A stretch of DNA of 64,000 bases, from the NCBI RefSeq assembly GCF_947179515.1, contig NC_067485.1, forward strand, positions 79,418,846 to 79,482,845. Direction: 5' to 3'. The notes under the pieces were generated by a model, which saw nothing but the letters and a program-made list of their open reading frames with translations, made no database searches and had not been told where the DNA came from. Both the position numbers and the translations under genes were made by a program. Numbering within the stretch: the first letter of the stretch is position 1; every line of letters begins with the position of its first letter. Source of the stretch: Apodemus sylvaticus. Lineage: Eukaryota; Chordata; Mammalia; Rodentia; Muridae. Positions 33,021 to 45,668 of the stretch are shown piece after piece.

Positions 33021-35264
33021 GGCCTCCAGAGGCAAAAAAAGGCTTCAAGTATACTCTGGCTCTGCTCTGAAGATATATCAGAAACATTTTCATTTGTATT
33101 CCCTCTAGGACACGAGATCATGTGAAAACTTGTTTTAAGGGAGAGCTAATGTTTATTTAGCTTATAATTAACATTTTGTTTGGCTTTCTGTGTGTGGGGT
33201 GTCCATCTGTTTATTATTTGTTTAGTTACTTTGATTTGCATATCACTGTGTTAATTACCATGTAATTTAAGCCCCTTAGGTATTTCTCATGATAATGTTC
33301 TTGGGAAAGAATTTCTATTTAACCCTGAAATGACGAGCGAACATATACTCCTCGTGTGGGGTTTCTATCACTAGCTCCTGCAGTTGAGTTGAAGACATCT
33401 GTACATCTAACTTTCTCAGGAAGAGTTTCATGGGGATTTACTTACACAACGTCTGCTTTTTAGAGAGCACCTCAAGTTCTGTGACTTTAGTGAGAGTGAA
33501 TAGACCTGTGGATGTGGTGTGTGAGAATTCCCCCGAGGATGACAGGTGTCCTTATTTCTACTCTGTACAGTAATAGCTCCTTCCCTTGCTGACAAGGCTC
33601 TGTGTTCCTAGCACTGCTCCTAGAAAACTTGTTGTCGCCTTGCCAGTGAACAGGCTGCGGGGCTTCCCTTTGCCCCTTCCAATTAGACAGAGCTTTGTCT
33701 GAGTTACAAAGTTCACCGGCAGAAGAGGCGGCTCGTAAGATAACCACAGAATCCCTGCCATGGTATCCAGCAAGTTCCTGCTGCTCTCTCTTCTTGGCCT
33801 CCAAGCTGTGAGGGATTGTGATGTCCACCTCCCAGGTAGGCACTCTGTGAGCTAGCTCAGTGCTCGCAATATATTTGCTGCTCGATATATGTCTCCCAGT
33901 AGAACCGAGTCTCATTAGGAGATATTTTAAGCTTATTGGATGAATAACAGCTATGCAATTTCAGACACAAGCAGTACTTTATTTTCTCTGTGGAAACCTG
34001 GAGGGAGACAGCTCTAAGCACATCTAAACTTTTCCATCATGAGCTGTAACCAGGTTGAGATTTGCATCTCCCTGGGCTTAGTGAAGAGGATGCTATATAT
34101 ATGTGTATATATACTATACACACACTCAAAGACTATTCCTGACCAAAGCAGTCTCTAGTTGCTGGCCATGTGCTGCGCAGTAATCGGGATTGTTCCAGGT
34201 GTCATAATCTCGGCCTTCCTACATGTAAGACAAACATTTTCTGATGGCATTGCAATGAGGGAAAGGCTGTAAGTCTGCTCTGGGCTGCTCATGGAAGGTG
34301 AGAAATCCTTCCTTCCACATTGGTTATGAGGAATACTGTGTCAGTGACCACAGATAACCTTTAGGTGACAGATGAGTGCTTTGTGAGTGGTAGTTAGTGG
34401 TCAGTAACACGGACTTGCCCTGAAGCCCAGGCTGGTCTTGAACTCTCATCCCTTCTGTTTGTTCTTTTCCTTATAGTCAGTGTCTATTTGAGTTCTCTGG
34501 GTTGCAGGAGTCCATCTCGGTTTCCTAACCTATTTTCTGTCCCTCGAGGCATACCTGAATAAACAGAAGAGAGTAGAATTAACCTTTTGAATGTTTCAAC
34601 TTGTTTTTCCAACAAAAATAAGTGTGTATTTTCTCATTAGTTTGAATGAGAGAGATGGGGGCCTGGAAGGAAAACCTAAGAATTCTACCAATGATAAGCC
34701 TTTGACATCAAAATCCACCTCCTTTCCTTTCTGTGAAAAATCAGATTATTCAGTGTCTTAATGTATCATTAAAATGACTACTTCCTTCTTTCCTTAACTG
34801 ATCTGGAAGCTGGAAACTTCCACCCCTTTTCTCCTTACAAGTTGGTTTGTCTTAGCTGCTGGCCCCACCTGCTTGCTGCCAACTGGCTTAGCCTGTTTCC
34901 AGTTTCCCTCTGAATGTCCTAGGTTTTTGTCAACCTTAGCTGTGGAACTGACAGACTGTAGTGGCCTCGGGCAGAGTCAGCATCCCTGAGTTTCTGAAGG
35001 GGCTCCTGGCCTTTCCTACTGAATTAGACACTTTCCTCCTCAGCAGCATGAGCTCTGACTCCTGTCTTCTGTAGCCTCACAGAGAAAATGTCTATTGACA
35101 TTATTTTTCATAAGTCATTGCAGTTAATATTCATTTCACATTAATATTGCTGCAACGCTACATGGGAAGTGTACCTTCATCTCTGAAGGACGTGGAAATT
35201 GGTGTCAGTAACTCATATAGACGTTTCTTATGTTAGGAATAGATTTTTAAAAATTTATTTATTG
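33021..35264. other. Unassigned intron, repeat-poor
   Basis: About 2.2 kb without recognised gene or repeat. A 142-codon minus frame (33915-33487) with no known domain is the longest. A TATATATATGTGTATATATA stretch is at about 34094-34113. Confidence 0.5.
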
Positions 35265-35775
35265 TTATTTTTATGTGTATATGTGTGTGTGCATGTGTGT
35301 ACGTGTATATGGGAGTGTGTGCACATGTGTATGTGATATGGGGATGTGTGTGCATGTGTATATATGTGTGTGTATGTGTGTATGGATGTGTGTGTATGTG
35401 TGTATATGTATGTGCATGTGTGTATGAGTGTCTTTATGTGTGTATGTGTATATTTGTGTGTATGTATGTATGGTGTGTATGAGTATGTATGTATGTATAT
35501 CTGGGTGTGTGTGTATGTGTGCATGTGTATATAGGTGTGTATGTGTATGCATTGTGTATGTATGTGTATGTGTGTATGGGGGTGTGCATGTGTGTATATG
35601 GCTATATGGGTGTATGTGTAGATATGCATGTGTGTATGGGTGTGCATGTGTGTATGCATGTGCCTGTGTTTATGTGTGTGAATGTGTGTATGGGTGTGCA
35701 TATGTATATGTGTGCATGTGTATGTGTGCATGTAGGGGGTATATGTGTTATGTGTATGTGTGTGTGTGTGTTGGG
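35265..35775. repeat. 510-bp degenerate TG/TATG satellite
   Basis: Alternating TGTG, TATG, CATG and GGTG units with almost no other sequence. It extends from the 3' tail side of the SINE at 35783. All open frames within it on both strands (up to 162 codons) come from the repeat. Confidence 0.95.
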
Positions 35776-35782
35776 GTAAGCA

Positions 35783-35930
35783 CGTTCATGCCATGGCATG
35801 TGTATGGAGTTCAAAGGTCTGCTTTTGCATCATTCCTTTTCCCCTCTCTTTCTGTACTTTTCATGGATTCTGGGCCCTACCTCAGGTCTTCAGGCTTGCA
35901 GACCTCTAACTGTTGAGTCGTCTGCCTGCT
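35783..35930 (-). mobile_element. B3-type SINE, reverse orientation, with expanded tail
   Basis: 'gccatggcatgtgtatggag', 'cctcaggtcttcaggcttgc' and 'ctaactgttgagtcgtctgc' match the antisense of the (A/G)CTTGCCGCCAAG SINE type. Its tail position is occupied by the TG satellite. Confidence 0.65.
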
Positions 35931-36333
35931 CAGAAACCTAAGTAGAAATGGAAGGTTGCTAGCCTTGCAGATGGTTTGAATCCATGGCTTCCCTACCCCC
36001 CTCCCTAGCTGCCAGTTTCGAGCATCCAGTCTTTACCCTTTGCCTCAGACCTTGTAGAGTTGCTCCAAAGCTCACACTCACCCCTGCTTGCCTGGTTCTT
36101 TTTACACTGTTGGAGGATGCGTGTGTGAGCATGAAGTACATAGATGCAGGTAACACTTCCCCACACTCTTTCTTTAACAGAGCCAGCCATTTATCTGCCA
36201 CTACTTTTAGTCAAGATTCACAGCAATGACATTCATCAGTGAGCTGTCACTTTTAATTTTGTTTCCAAACTCGGATATGAAATAACACTTTTCATTTGCA
36301 CATAGAAAACAACAGTGAAGTGTATAAATGTTG

Positions 36334-36335
<2 letters not shown>

Positions 36336-36372
<37 letters not shown>
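36336..36372. repeat. (GT)n microsatellite
   Basis: About 18 GT units. Confidence 0.95.
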
Positions 36373-36373
<1 letters not shown>

Positions 36374-36984
36374 ATGTCAGGATGTATTTGGCTGTTGACA
36401 AGAAGACTCAAGGTGTCTTGGACCATAAGCAGGCCTTGCTGGTTGCTAGATCATTACTGAGATGTGTATGTCAAGGCTCACAAAGGCTTGACTGAGTAAG
36501 ACAATGCTGTAGTCAAGACCCTGTCTTCTGTCATATGTTGTCTGCTTGCCACAGCTTCTTTCCATTGTTGGTTCTTTGTGTGGTCACAAGATGGCTGCCA
36601 GTGACTTCTCTAGCGGACACTTCCTTATTCAGGGCCTGAACCTGATACCCAAATCCTACTCAGCCAGGAATGGGAATAGCTCTCCTTCACAACACAGTTG
36701 TGTGTCAGTGATGTGATCCTCAACGGAAAAATGCAAAGAAAGGGGGCGGAAGGGTTACTAGAAGGCGATCTTGTATCTACCATCTTAAAATGCTATGGGA
36801 TAAAGTCAGTGAGGAAATGTCAGTCTCTCGGCTTCATCATGAAGCTGTTTGACTATAAGAAGAATTTCTGTAATTTTTCATACATAGCCTATTTTTTACA
36901 TTAAAAAATAAGAGCATTGTTAAGTAGAAGCTTCTATTTAGTATCTTCCACTAACAGAGAAGAAACTCCCATGGGAAGAATTAC
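36373..36984. other. Unassigned intron
   Basis: No gene recognised. ACAAGATGGCTGCC at 36588 resembles a YY1 site, a motif common by chance and in repeats. Confidence 0.45.
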
Positions 36985-37187
36985 TTTATTTTTTTAATTA
37001 TTTTATGTATATGAGAGTTTTGCCTGCATACATGTCTGTGTACTTCAAGTATGCCTGGTGAAGAGGCCATCCGATCCCCATGGAACTGGAGTTACAGACC
37101 GTTTTGAGATGCTGTGTAGGTGCTGGGAACTGAACCCTGGATCTTCTGCAAGAGGAACAAGTGTTTGTAACCACTGAGCCATCTCTC
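36985..37187 (-). mobile_element. B3 SINE, reverse orientation
   Basis: 'ttttgcctgcatacatgtct', GTGCTGGGAACTGAACCCTG and CACTGAGCCATCTCTCCA give tail to head in antisense. Confidence 0.85.
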
Positions 37188-38011
37188 CAAGATTGGAGTT
37201 ACTTAAAAAAAAATTCTGTCCATCTTCTTATGTATAAATTGAATGAAATCACAAGTCTTTGGATGGGAGGTGATTATCTAAAATCAAGCAGACTTATAAT
37301 TGATTCTAAACGATTTTTTCCCCTCTAATTTTTTCTCCAAAATTTAGAATTGTAATTTCCTAAAATACCGGTGAACAGTTTGAATATGACTTTGTTTAAT
37401 GGTCTATGCTTTCTCTCTGCTTGACTTGTGAGTCTAATTTGATCACAGTTAAAAGTTAAGTAGGAATCTGAAAAACTCTTTTATGTAACTTATGGTGCCA
37501 TAATATTTCAGAAATAGCAAAGTTCCTTTGTTTGGAAAAAATGTACCTGTCTTAAAGAAACATGGACTAAGCGTCCATAATTTCCTCAAGGCATCTCAGA
37601 GCCATTAGCTGTAGAAAATGGTGAGCCCGGACAAGGAACCAACCGTGGGTGTGAAGCGAGCTGTGACTGTAACTAATCACGAGGCCGTGGGCAGGTCAGC
37701 AGCCCCTTGAGTCTCAGTTTCCTGCTTTTTAATAAATTAAGCAATAGGCTTGTCTGTTAGTTCTTAGCTTTTCAAATTAAACATTGGGATGAAATATGAT
37801 TAGCTCTGTGTCTCAGAAATCCTAATGCTAATGGTATTGATGCAGTAAAATCCAGTGTGGAGCAGGAAAAGATGCAGCACCCAGCTGCATGGCAGGACAC
37901 TGTCCTGTGTCATCAAGACCGCGTTCAGCTGCCGTGTCGGGTTCTGTGCTTTCAGAAACCTGCAGTTTTAAGTAGCAGTTAATTAGGAAGTGCGCCTAAG
38001 AGGTAAAAAGG
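37188..38011. other. Unassigned intron
   Basis: About 0.8 kb without gene or repeat recognised. Confidence 0.5.
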
Positions 38012-38146
38012 CAGCTGGGTGTGATGGCACATGCCTTTAATGTCAGAACTTGAGAGGCAAAGGCTGGCTGATCTCTATGAGTTTGAGGCCAGTGTCGTCT
38101 ACATAGTGAGTTCTAGGCCAGCCAGGACTACATAGTAAGACCTGTT

Positions 38147-38150
<4 letters not shown>
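38012..38150 (+). mobile_element. B1 SINE, + orientation
   Basis: GCAGCTGGGTGTGATGGCAC, 'gagtttgaggccagtgtcgt' and 'ccagccaggactacatagta' are B1 sense. The tail has become a CA repeat. Confidence 0.85.
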
Positions 38151-38196
<46 letters not shown>

Positions 38197-38251
38197 CACG
38201 CACACACGCACACACACACACACTAAATATACACACAAGCAAATAAATAAA

Positions 38252-38296
<45 letters not shown>
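38149..38296. repeat. (CA)n and (TA)n arrays in a B1 tail
   Basis: CA/CACG at 38149-38223, then AAATAAATAAAT, a short TG run and about 18 TA units at 38261-38296. Confidence 0.95.
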
Positions 38297-38298
<2 letters not shown>

Positions 38299-38711
38299 TT
38301 ACATATAACTCTTATGTGTAGAGAGGGAAGGGTTGACTTTTACTTGGGGAAGAATTCTTTTGTGCTCCAAAATGTTCTATTCTTTGCCCTGGACCAGAGG
38401 ACACTGCTTTCAGTTGATCTTGTCATGACCCTGTACTACTGTGGTTCTCCTGTGGAGTAGGACATCTGTGGTTTGGGGACGCAGGTCAAGAAGACCTTCC
38501 ACTCCAGTTCTTGTCCCCCTCTGGCTATAGAAATTATTCTTCTGCAACTTCCAGTGAATTTCTAAGGGTCTGTGTGAGATTCTTTCTGGGCCCTTCATCT
38601 AGAGAGTTGGCAGAACCGTGGACATCTGGACATGTTTGTGTGCAGCGTGTGGCCAGAGTTTAGAAGAACAAGGTTAAGTTTCTTGACACCCAGGAAACAG
38701 ACGAGACATTA
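38297..38711. other. Unassigned intron
   Basis: No gene or repeat recognised. Confidence 0.5.
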
Positions 38712-38820
38712 GCTGAGCCGCGTGTGGTGGTAAGTACCCGTGAGCACAGTAGTCAGGCAACTGAGCTTAGAGGGTTGTGAGTTCCAGGCCAGTCTGGGCT
38801 ATTTAGTCAGACCCCAGAAT
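38712..38820 (+). mobile_element. Diverged B1-like SINE
   Basis: GCCGCGTGTGGTGGTAAGTA and 'gagttccaggccagtctggg' are the B1 start and middle. Confidence 0.55.
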
Positions 38821-38940
38821 CCCAGCTGAATTGGCCAAGCCCCCTACAAAAACCGCAAACTTGTGATGATTCTGCATACGTATTTCATTTGATAGTTTAT
38901 TGTTTTGATTTTATTTCTTAGGAAGTTGCTTGTTGGGTAT

Positions 38941-39005
38941 TGGGCTGGGGTAATAGCTCAGAGGTGGAACAGAAGGCTCAGGGCTCAATATCCAACATTG
39001 AAAAA
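38941..39005 (+). mobile_element. ID-like SINE
   Basis: GGGCTGGGGTAATAGCTCAG, then 'cagggctcaatatccaacat' and an A-rich tail is a diverged ID head. Confidence 0.6.
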
Positions 39006-39667
39006 GGGGGATGAGGGAGGAAGGAGGAGGGGGTTTAGGGCAAAGAAAGGATTTGTATTCTGAGTCCTTCTGTCACCATGACTAGCTTAGTGCTGGTGGT
39101 TTTCTCATCCAAATGGAGACTGTCTTGATTAGATATTGGTCCTCAAATGTGCCTAACCATTTGAATCCCTAGAGACTTAAGTGACAGGATTCCCATATTC
39201 CTACGTGTGGTGTTGTAGACAGCCAGCTAAGAGCTGCAAGTGGACAGAGCTCTGTGGTGGCATCCTCTGTCTTCCTGCTCCTTTGACTTTGATGCCCCCC
39301 TCTGCCAGGGACTGCCGTGGTACCCTACATCCAAGGATCCTTTTTCTTCATATCTGTAAATGAGGAATTAGTTCTGACCAGGAGATAGGTGTCTATCAGG
39401 TGTTTCTTAAACCCTTGTGCTTTTCCAAGTTCTTACTAGACTCCTCTACAGCCTTTGCCTGGGTCGTACTGCCAAGTGGCTTCTAGACTCCAAGTGAGCG
39501 AATGCTAAGCAGAAAGAACTGCTATAGTCATGCTTCTGGAGAGAAGAGAGGGCTCGGGACAGTGTGTGGTTCAGGGAACCCTCAGTCACTTCTGGTTGGG
39601 TGAGAGCATCCCTCGCTGACAGAAGTTCTCTCAAGTGGGTGGCACGTTTCTGCTCAAGATGTGGGAT
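39006..39667. other. Unassigned intron
   Basis: A GGAGGAAGGAGGAGGGGG purine stretch is at about 39015-39034. No gene recognised. Confidence 0.45.
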
Positions 39668-40045
39668 GTTGGGCCTGGGAGAGAGCTTGGTTGTGGAGAT
39701 CTTGCTGTGAAGGTGTGAGGACCTGAGTTCAAGGTGCCAAACCTTGAAAAGTCAGGCACAGCCTGTGGGGAAGTTGAGACAGGCAGATCCCTGAGGCTCA
39801 CGGGCCAGTCAGTGTAGCCTATTTGGTGAGCTTAAAGTCAGTGAGGGACTTTGTTTCAAAACAGAAGGTGGAGAGCGTCTATGGGAAGATACCCAGAGTT
39901 GATCTCTTGCCTCTGTACACGTGTGGACATGGCCCTCCCCTCTGTGTGGCTGCTTGGACTCACATGAACACATGCAAGCATGTGTGCATGCATGAGCACG
40001 CATGCGCGCACGCACACATATACACACACACACACATGCATTCAC
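39668..40045 (+). mobile_element. RSINE1 SINE with CA-rich tail
   Basis: 'cctgggagagagcttggttg', GTGAGGACCTGAGTTCAAGG, 'cacgggccagtcagtgtagc', 'gggactttgtttcaaaacag' and 'ctcttgcctctgtacacgtg' are RSINE1 in order. A CATGCATGAGCACGCATGCG/CACACA tail follows. Confidence 0.75.
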
Positions 40046-41315
40046 ACATGTGTTTGAGCTGGTGAAGGTAAGGAATTCTTGATCGACGTTGTGTATTTCC
40101 CTAAGAGAGTTACAAGCATTCAGCCGGTGACAGCCTGCTTTGGGAGATGTATGAATACTCTAAAGAGAAAAAGCCCAGAGGATCACAGGCAGTCATTCTT
40201 TCTCGCCATCCGCTCTTCCTTCAGAGGGAGGAAAATGCAGGTGAAGAGCTGCGTACTGACGGTTTGCAGAGCTCCGGTCTTGCCATCATCGCCCGTTAAG
40301 AGTGTGTGAGTCAGCCTTGTTCTCTGAGGAAATCTAGATATTTACACTACAGTCAATTTGACTTTCTCTACTTGCTCACGATGAAAGCGGAACGTGTAAA
40401 TGAACTGTCTGCTGGGAAATTAACCGTTGACGGAGGTAAAATTCCATGCTCCGAGTCGCACTGAGAGTGGGAGAGGGCAGGGCAGGACTCCAAGTGCGGC
40501 GTACTGGGATCTATTTCACGCGGCCCAATTAAGTCTTCCTGTGACAGAAACACCTATGCCTTCCTCTTTGCGGGCATTTTGATTCCTACATATTGCTTTC
40601 CAGCCCTTTAACTTAAAACCTGAAAGTGAACCTGACAATAAACCTCAGACGGTGTTATATCTGTCCTTGGAGTAGGCTGCCATCTTTAAGTCGCTTTCTC
40701 AGCTTCAGCTATACCCCGTGCGCATGCGCCCCATTACCTACGCCCTTCTGCTCCCCTCCCAAGCTTTTCCCTCTTCTCTCTAAGCCTAGCTCACCGGCCA
40801 AGCCCAGAGCACAGGGTACCCTTGGGGTACGGAGGAAGACACTGGACCATACTGAATCAGGCTTTGCTTCTGTGTGCCCGCGCAGTCTTGTGATGTTTAC
40901 ATACACCCTGTGCTCATGAGCTGGCCCAGGGGCCACCCGACTTGGTGTTTCTCCTCTCTCTGCCTTCACGGCTCCGCCCCATGTCTGGCACTCCTCCACA
41001 CTCTCTTGATGTGTTAGGAAGCCTGGGTCTATGGATTTTATATAAGCTCTCCATGTATTGCATGCTGTGATGTTGCTCCAGGTAGCAAACTTGGAGAGAG
41101 ACATGGTGACAGCCATGGGTCTGTTTTTCCCTGGTCCCTCCACTGTCCCAGTCTGCAGTGCGAACAGGGCGCTCCCTGTGTCCTCATCCTTCTTCCCCTG
41201 GGATGTGTCACATCAAGTGCTGCCTTGGGAAGCACCGCAACTCTGAGCAAAGCTGCTAATACTTTGTACCCAGATGTTGAATCCACAAGAGAGGCTATCT
41301 CTTATCCTAAGACTA
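40046..41315. other. Unassigned intron with an NRF1-like site
   Basis: TGCGCATGCGCC at 40719-40730 matches the NRF1 motif (YGCGCAYGCGCR) at all but its last base. Overlapping frames of 97 and 144 codons on opposite strands (40626-41143) have no known domain. No CpG island is apparent. Confidence 0.45.
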
Positions 41316-41366
41316 GGAAGGAAGGAAGGAAGGAAGAAGGAAGGAAGGAAGGAAGGAAGGAAGGAA
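41316..41366. repeat. (GGAA)n microsatellite
   Basis: About 12 GGAA units with one slip (GGAAGAAGG). Tandem GGAA is a known ETS-factor binding substrate; no activity is implied here. Confidence 0.95.
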
Positions 41367-41865
41367 CAAAGAAACAAAAAAGAAACAAATAAAGACAATA
41401 AACAGGAAGGAACAAAAGACCACCAGATGGTCTCTACCTCCACATCCTTAGGGCAGATCCCCAAACAGCCAGTCTTGAGTTCCCAGATTTCCTTCTCCCT
41501 TAATTGTCTTGAATGATCCATGCCCCAGTGTGAGTCCTCCCATGGCTTCCTGATTCTCCCTGATGACCCTGATCCTCAAAGGTGTCCTGTTTTTTCTAAG
41601 GCTCTTTTCTGTATTGTTTCTGCTTACCCTCAAGTGTTCTTCACGTCCATGATGTCTGTGGGCAGTAGGGTAAGTGCTGCTGGCCATTCACCTGCCTCAG
41701 CCCTCCGCGTATGACCTTAAGTGGTGGAAAATTTCCATATGGGCACATGTGCAGGCGTCTCCTGCCTCTTCTCTGTCCTCAAGTTGCATTGCTGGCCTCT
41801 TGATATTCTTAAAAATTACTGTTGGGTTTTAAGTAATCTTAACATAAGAAGGGGAATTTAAAAGA

Positions 41866-41872
<7 letters not shown>
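41367..41872. other. Unassigned intron
   Basis: No gene or repeat recognised. Confidence 0.5.

Positions 41873-41961
<89 letters not shown>
41873..41961. repeat. Compound (CT)n(GT)n microsatellite in an RSINE1 tail
   Basis: About 50 bases of CT then about 39 bases of GT, adjoining the reverse-oriented RSINE1 that follows. Confidence 0.95.
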
Positions 41962-41963
<2 letters not shown>

Positions 41964-42547
41964 GGGGGGATCAGAGGTTAACATCATGTGTCTTGCTCTA
42001 CTGTTCTCTATGTTATTTTCTGAGGCAGGATCTCTCATTGAACCTGGAGCCTCCCCAAGGATTAGTTGCTTCATCACCAAGTCATCTCCCACAGTGTGAC
42101 GGTTGAGTAAGAGAGGCTGCCACAGGCTCACACATTTCAGTGCTTAGTCCTCAGGGACTGGTACTACTCAAGAAGGATTAGGAGGTGTGGCCTTGTTAGA
42201 GGAGGTGTGGCCTTGTTGGCAGAGGCGTGGCCTTGTTGGAGGAGGCGTGGCCTTGTTGGCAGAGGCGTGGCCTTGTTGGAGGAGGTGTGGCCTTATTGGA
42301 GGAAGTGTGTCACTGGAGGTGGGCTTTGGGGTTTTAGAAGCCTAAGCAGGTCCAGTGTCAAATTCTCTGAATTTGAACACTAGTTCAGCGAGCCTGACCG
42401 GCCAATGAGCTTCATGGATTCACCTGTTTCTACTCCCCAGTAATACACACTACCATGCCCAGGTCTCACATGGGTCCTGGGGATCTGAACTCAGGACCTT
42501 GTGCTTGCACTGCAAGAACATTATTCACTGAGCCATCTCTCCAGCCC
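41962..42547 (-). mobile_element. RSINE1, reverse orientation, split by another repeat
   Basis: Left piece (to about 42090): 'gaggcaggatctctcattga' and 'acctggagcctccccaagga'. Right piece (from about 42396): 'accatgcccaggtctcacat', GGGGATCTGAACTCAGGACC and 'tgagccatctctccagcccc'. The two join into one RSINE1 if 42091-42395 is removed. Confidence 0.65.
42091..42395 (-). mobile_element. Inserted rodent repeat fragment with 20-bp VNTR
   Basis: At 42181-42300 six exact-length 20-bp units (GGAGGTGTGGCCTTGTTGGA type) alternate between TTGGCAGAGGC and TTGGAGGAGG junctions, giving a 40-bp dimer. 'ggaagtgtgtcactggaggt' then 'gggctttgggg' follows, as in the repeat at 19830. Confidence 0.65.
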
Positions 42548-42715
42548 CGGAGATAGCTTTTTGAGAATTACGGTAGAACTTGTCTTTGTATTGAAATGTA
42601 TCAATAACAACTTGGGGCATTTTTTTTTCGTGAATTCCTAAATTGTTTTTACCGTACCTACTCCCTTCCCTCTTTTTACTTTGTTTTTTTAGTTTTTAGT
42701 AGTAAATTGTTTTAT

Positions 42716-42790
42716 TGGTGGTGGTTTTGCTGGGGATCAAACCAGAGTCTTGCCTGTACTAGGCAAACACTCTATCATGGAGCCCTGGTA
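42716..42790 (-). mobile_element. ID/B4-type SINE fragment
   Basis: 'gctggggatcaaaccagagt' and 'ctaggcaaacactctatcat' are the antisense ID/B4 head. Confidence 0.6.
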
Positions 42791-43715
<925 letters not shown>

Positions 43716-45528
43716 CCACCCCTGAAATTTCTAAACCTAGGTGAATAGCAGCTAGTTGATTTTTTTCACAACCTATTTGTAGTGTCCTGAGTATGTTGGA
43801 AGCAGTGCTCAAGCTTCCCTGAGATACATGCTAGAGCTGACATCCTTTGGGTCCTGGTCTTTTATTATCAGGGCATTACCAAACCATAAACTCAGAACTG
43901 CTTCAATGCACTCAGTCGCCGCCATACTGTGAAGCCGAGAGGTGAGGCCTGTAGCATGCTTCTTTTGAAAACTCCAGGACAAAGCAAAACATGTTTCTAA
44001 TCACGACTCTAATCTCAGTTCCGGAGAAACTCCGTTGCTACTTTCCAAAAAGAGAACCCAGCCTTGTGTTTCTTGTGCACTCAATGGAAATGATCAGAAA
44101 AAGAGATACGAGACTAAAAACAAACATAGAGCTAATCACAAAATACGCTCATTAATACCTGACATGTAGTCGCTTGAAAGAAGGTTCTCATTCATTAGAA
44201 TGTGCCAGGTTCTTCACAGCCTGGTCTGACCCAGACAGCCTGGGTGATAGCATTAATTACCAGAATGCAAAAGTCAAGGAACAGTGGATCCAGCAGCTTG
44301 GAGTGTGGGCACATTCCTAGAACACCAAGGCCTGTCACAGTGGGAACGTTAGTCCCCTAAGTCTGCAAAGCCACAGGCATTAGGCAAGTGTTCAAAACAG
44401 ACTTCCCCCTGCTCTGTTTCTCTTCTTCTTCATCTTTTTATTTGACAGTTCGCTAACTGCTCTCTAAATAAATGTCACCCTGTTCCATCTGCCTTGCCAG
44501 AACGCCTAGGATCATACTACTCGGTCTCAGCTGCCTCGCTTCGCCTGTGAAGAGAGGCAGCGGCCCTGGGGGCGCCTTCCCTTCTCAGGCTGCCTAGGTC
44601 TCTGTGGTACTGTGGAAGGTCCTGCCTCCTGCCGGACCATGTTTCTGAACCTGTGCTTAGGCAGCTAATAGTTTGTCATTATCCTGGGGTCTGGGAAACC
44701 AAGAGTCTTTGGTGTGAATGTGGCCTAGTCAGTGCAGAGAAAATATCTCGCTTTGGAGGGAGGACAGAACATGGAAACAAGGATTTTACCCAAGGCATTG
44801 CTTTGACCCCCTTCAACCAGGTGAGAGTTTAAATGGGTGTCGGAGAGGGGAAGTTTGGTGAACTCAAGCCTTCAGTGTGAGGAGTGGATGAAGTCGAGGC
44901 ATTAGTGCCTGCTCTGTCCAGAGCATCCCATACAGGAGTGGCTGCTATATTCACATTTACATATCCCCAGTGAACCTGAATCCATCTTAGAAGGTGCCTT
45001 TGGACGCCACATGCTCACATCTGCAGAGCTAATAAATCCCCCTAAGGAGTTTGCCTCTCTTCCAAGAACACCGAACACCTTAATGGCCTCTGAGTCTCCA
45101 GGTGTCTCTTCTCAGAGTCCAAGGGCTCGGGCACATATATCACTCTTCAAAACAGGTACCAAAAAGGAAATACTATTCCCACAAAGCGGCAGTCTTGCCA
45201 AGGTTGGCCGAGAACTATTACAAACAAACATTGCAGGTGACCAGGTGGGATTTGTCAGTGTTTCACACTCTTCCTGGGAGGGGGGCGGATTACCGGGCTA
45301 GCCATGTGGCCCTGAACTCTATCTCAGGACAGCCTGAATCTTACTGCTAGTATAAGATCAGTTGTCAAGGAAACATATCCCCCTAGGATAACTTTATGGT
45401 GGCCACTAAACCTGAGGGCTCACCTGTCACCTAAACATCCGAATTCTTTCTCGCTAGTTTAACACCTGAGCAGTTCCTGTCCACTTAAATCATTTGAGAA
45501 GGTTTTGTTTGTTTGTTGTTTTGTTTTT
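43716..45528. other. Repeat-poor intron
   Basis: 1.8 kb with no repeat or gene recognised. Low repeat content makes it a reasonable place to look for conserved non-coding sequence. An open 96-codon frame (45011-45301) has no known domain. Confidence 0.5.
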
Positions 45529-45668
45529 TAAGACAGGGTTTCTCTGCAAAACCCTGGCTTCCCTGGAACTCAGGCTGTAGACTGAGCTGGCCTTGAACTC
45601 ACAGAGCTCCACCTGCCTCCGCCTCTCTGGAGTGTTGGGATTAAAGGCGGTGTGTGTTGCCACTGCTT
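45529..45668 (-). mobile_element. B1 SINE, reverse orientation
   Basis: AAGACAGGGTTTCTCTGCAA, 'gagctggccttgaactcaca' and 'gttgggattaaaggcggtgt' are B1 antisense, with a T/GTTT-rich tail side at 45500-45528. Confidence 0.9.

Noticed and set aside
32634..33125. Cys/Val/Tyr-rich and His/Thr-rich frames around the GT/ATGT cluster (also 35255-35916, 23868-24184, 61450-61797)
   Set aside because: They are artefacts of TG/CA, TATG or TATGG repeats, which are stop-free in several frames.
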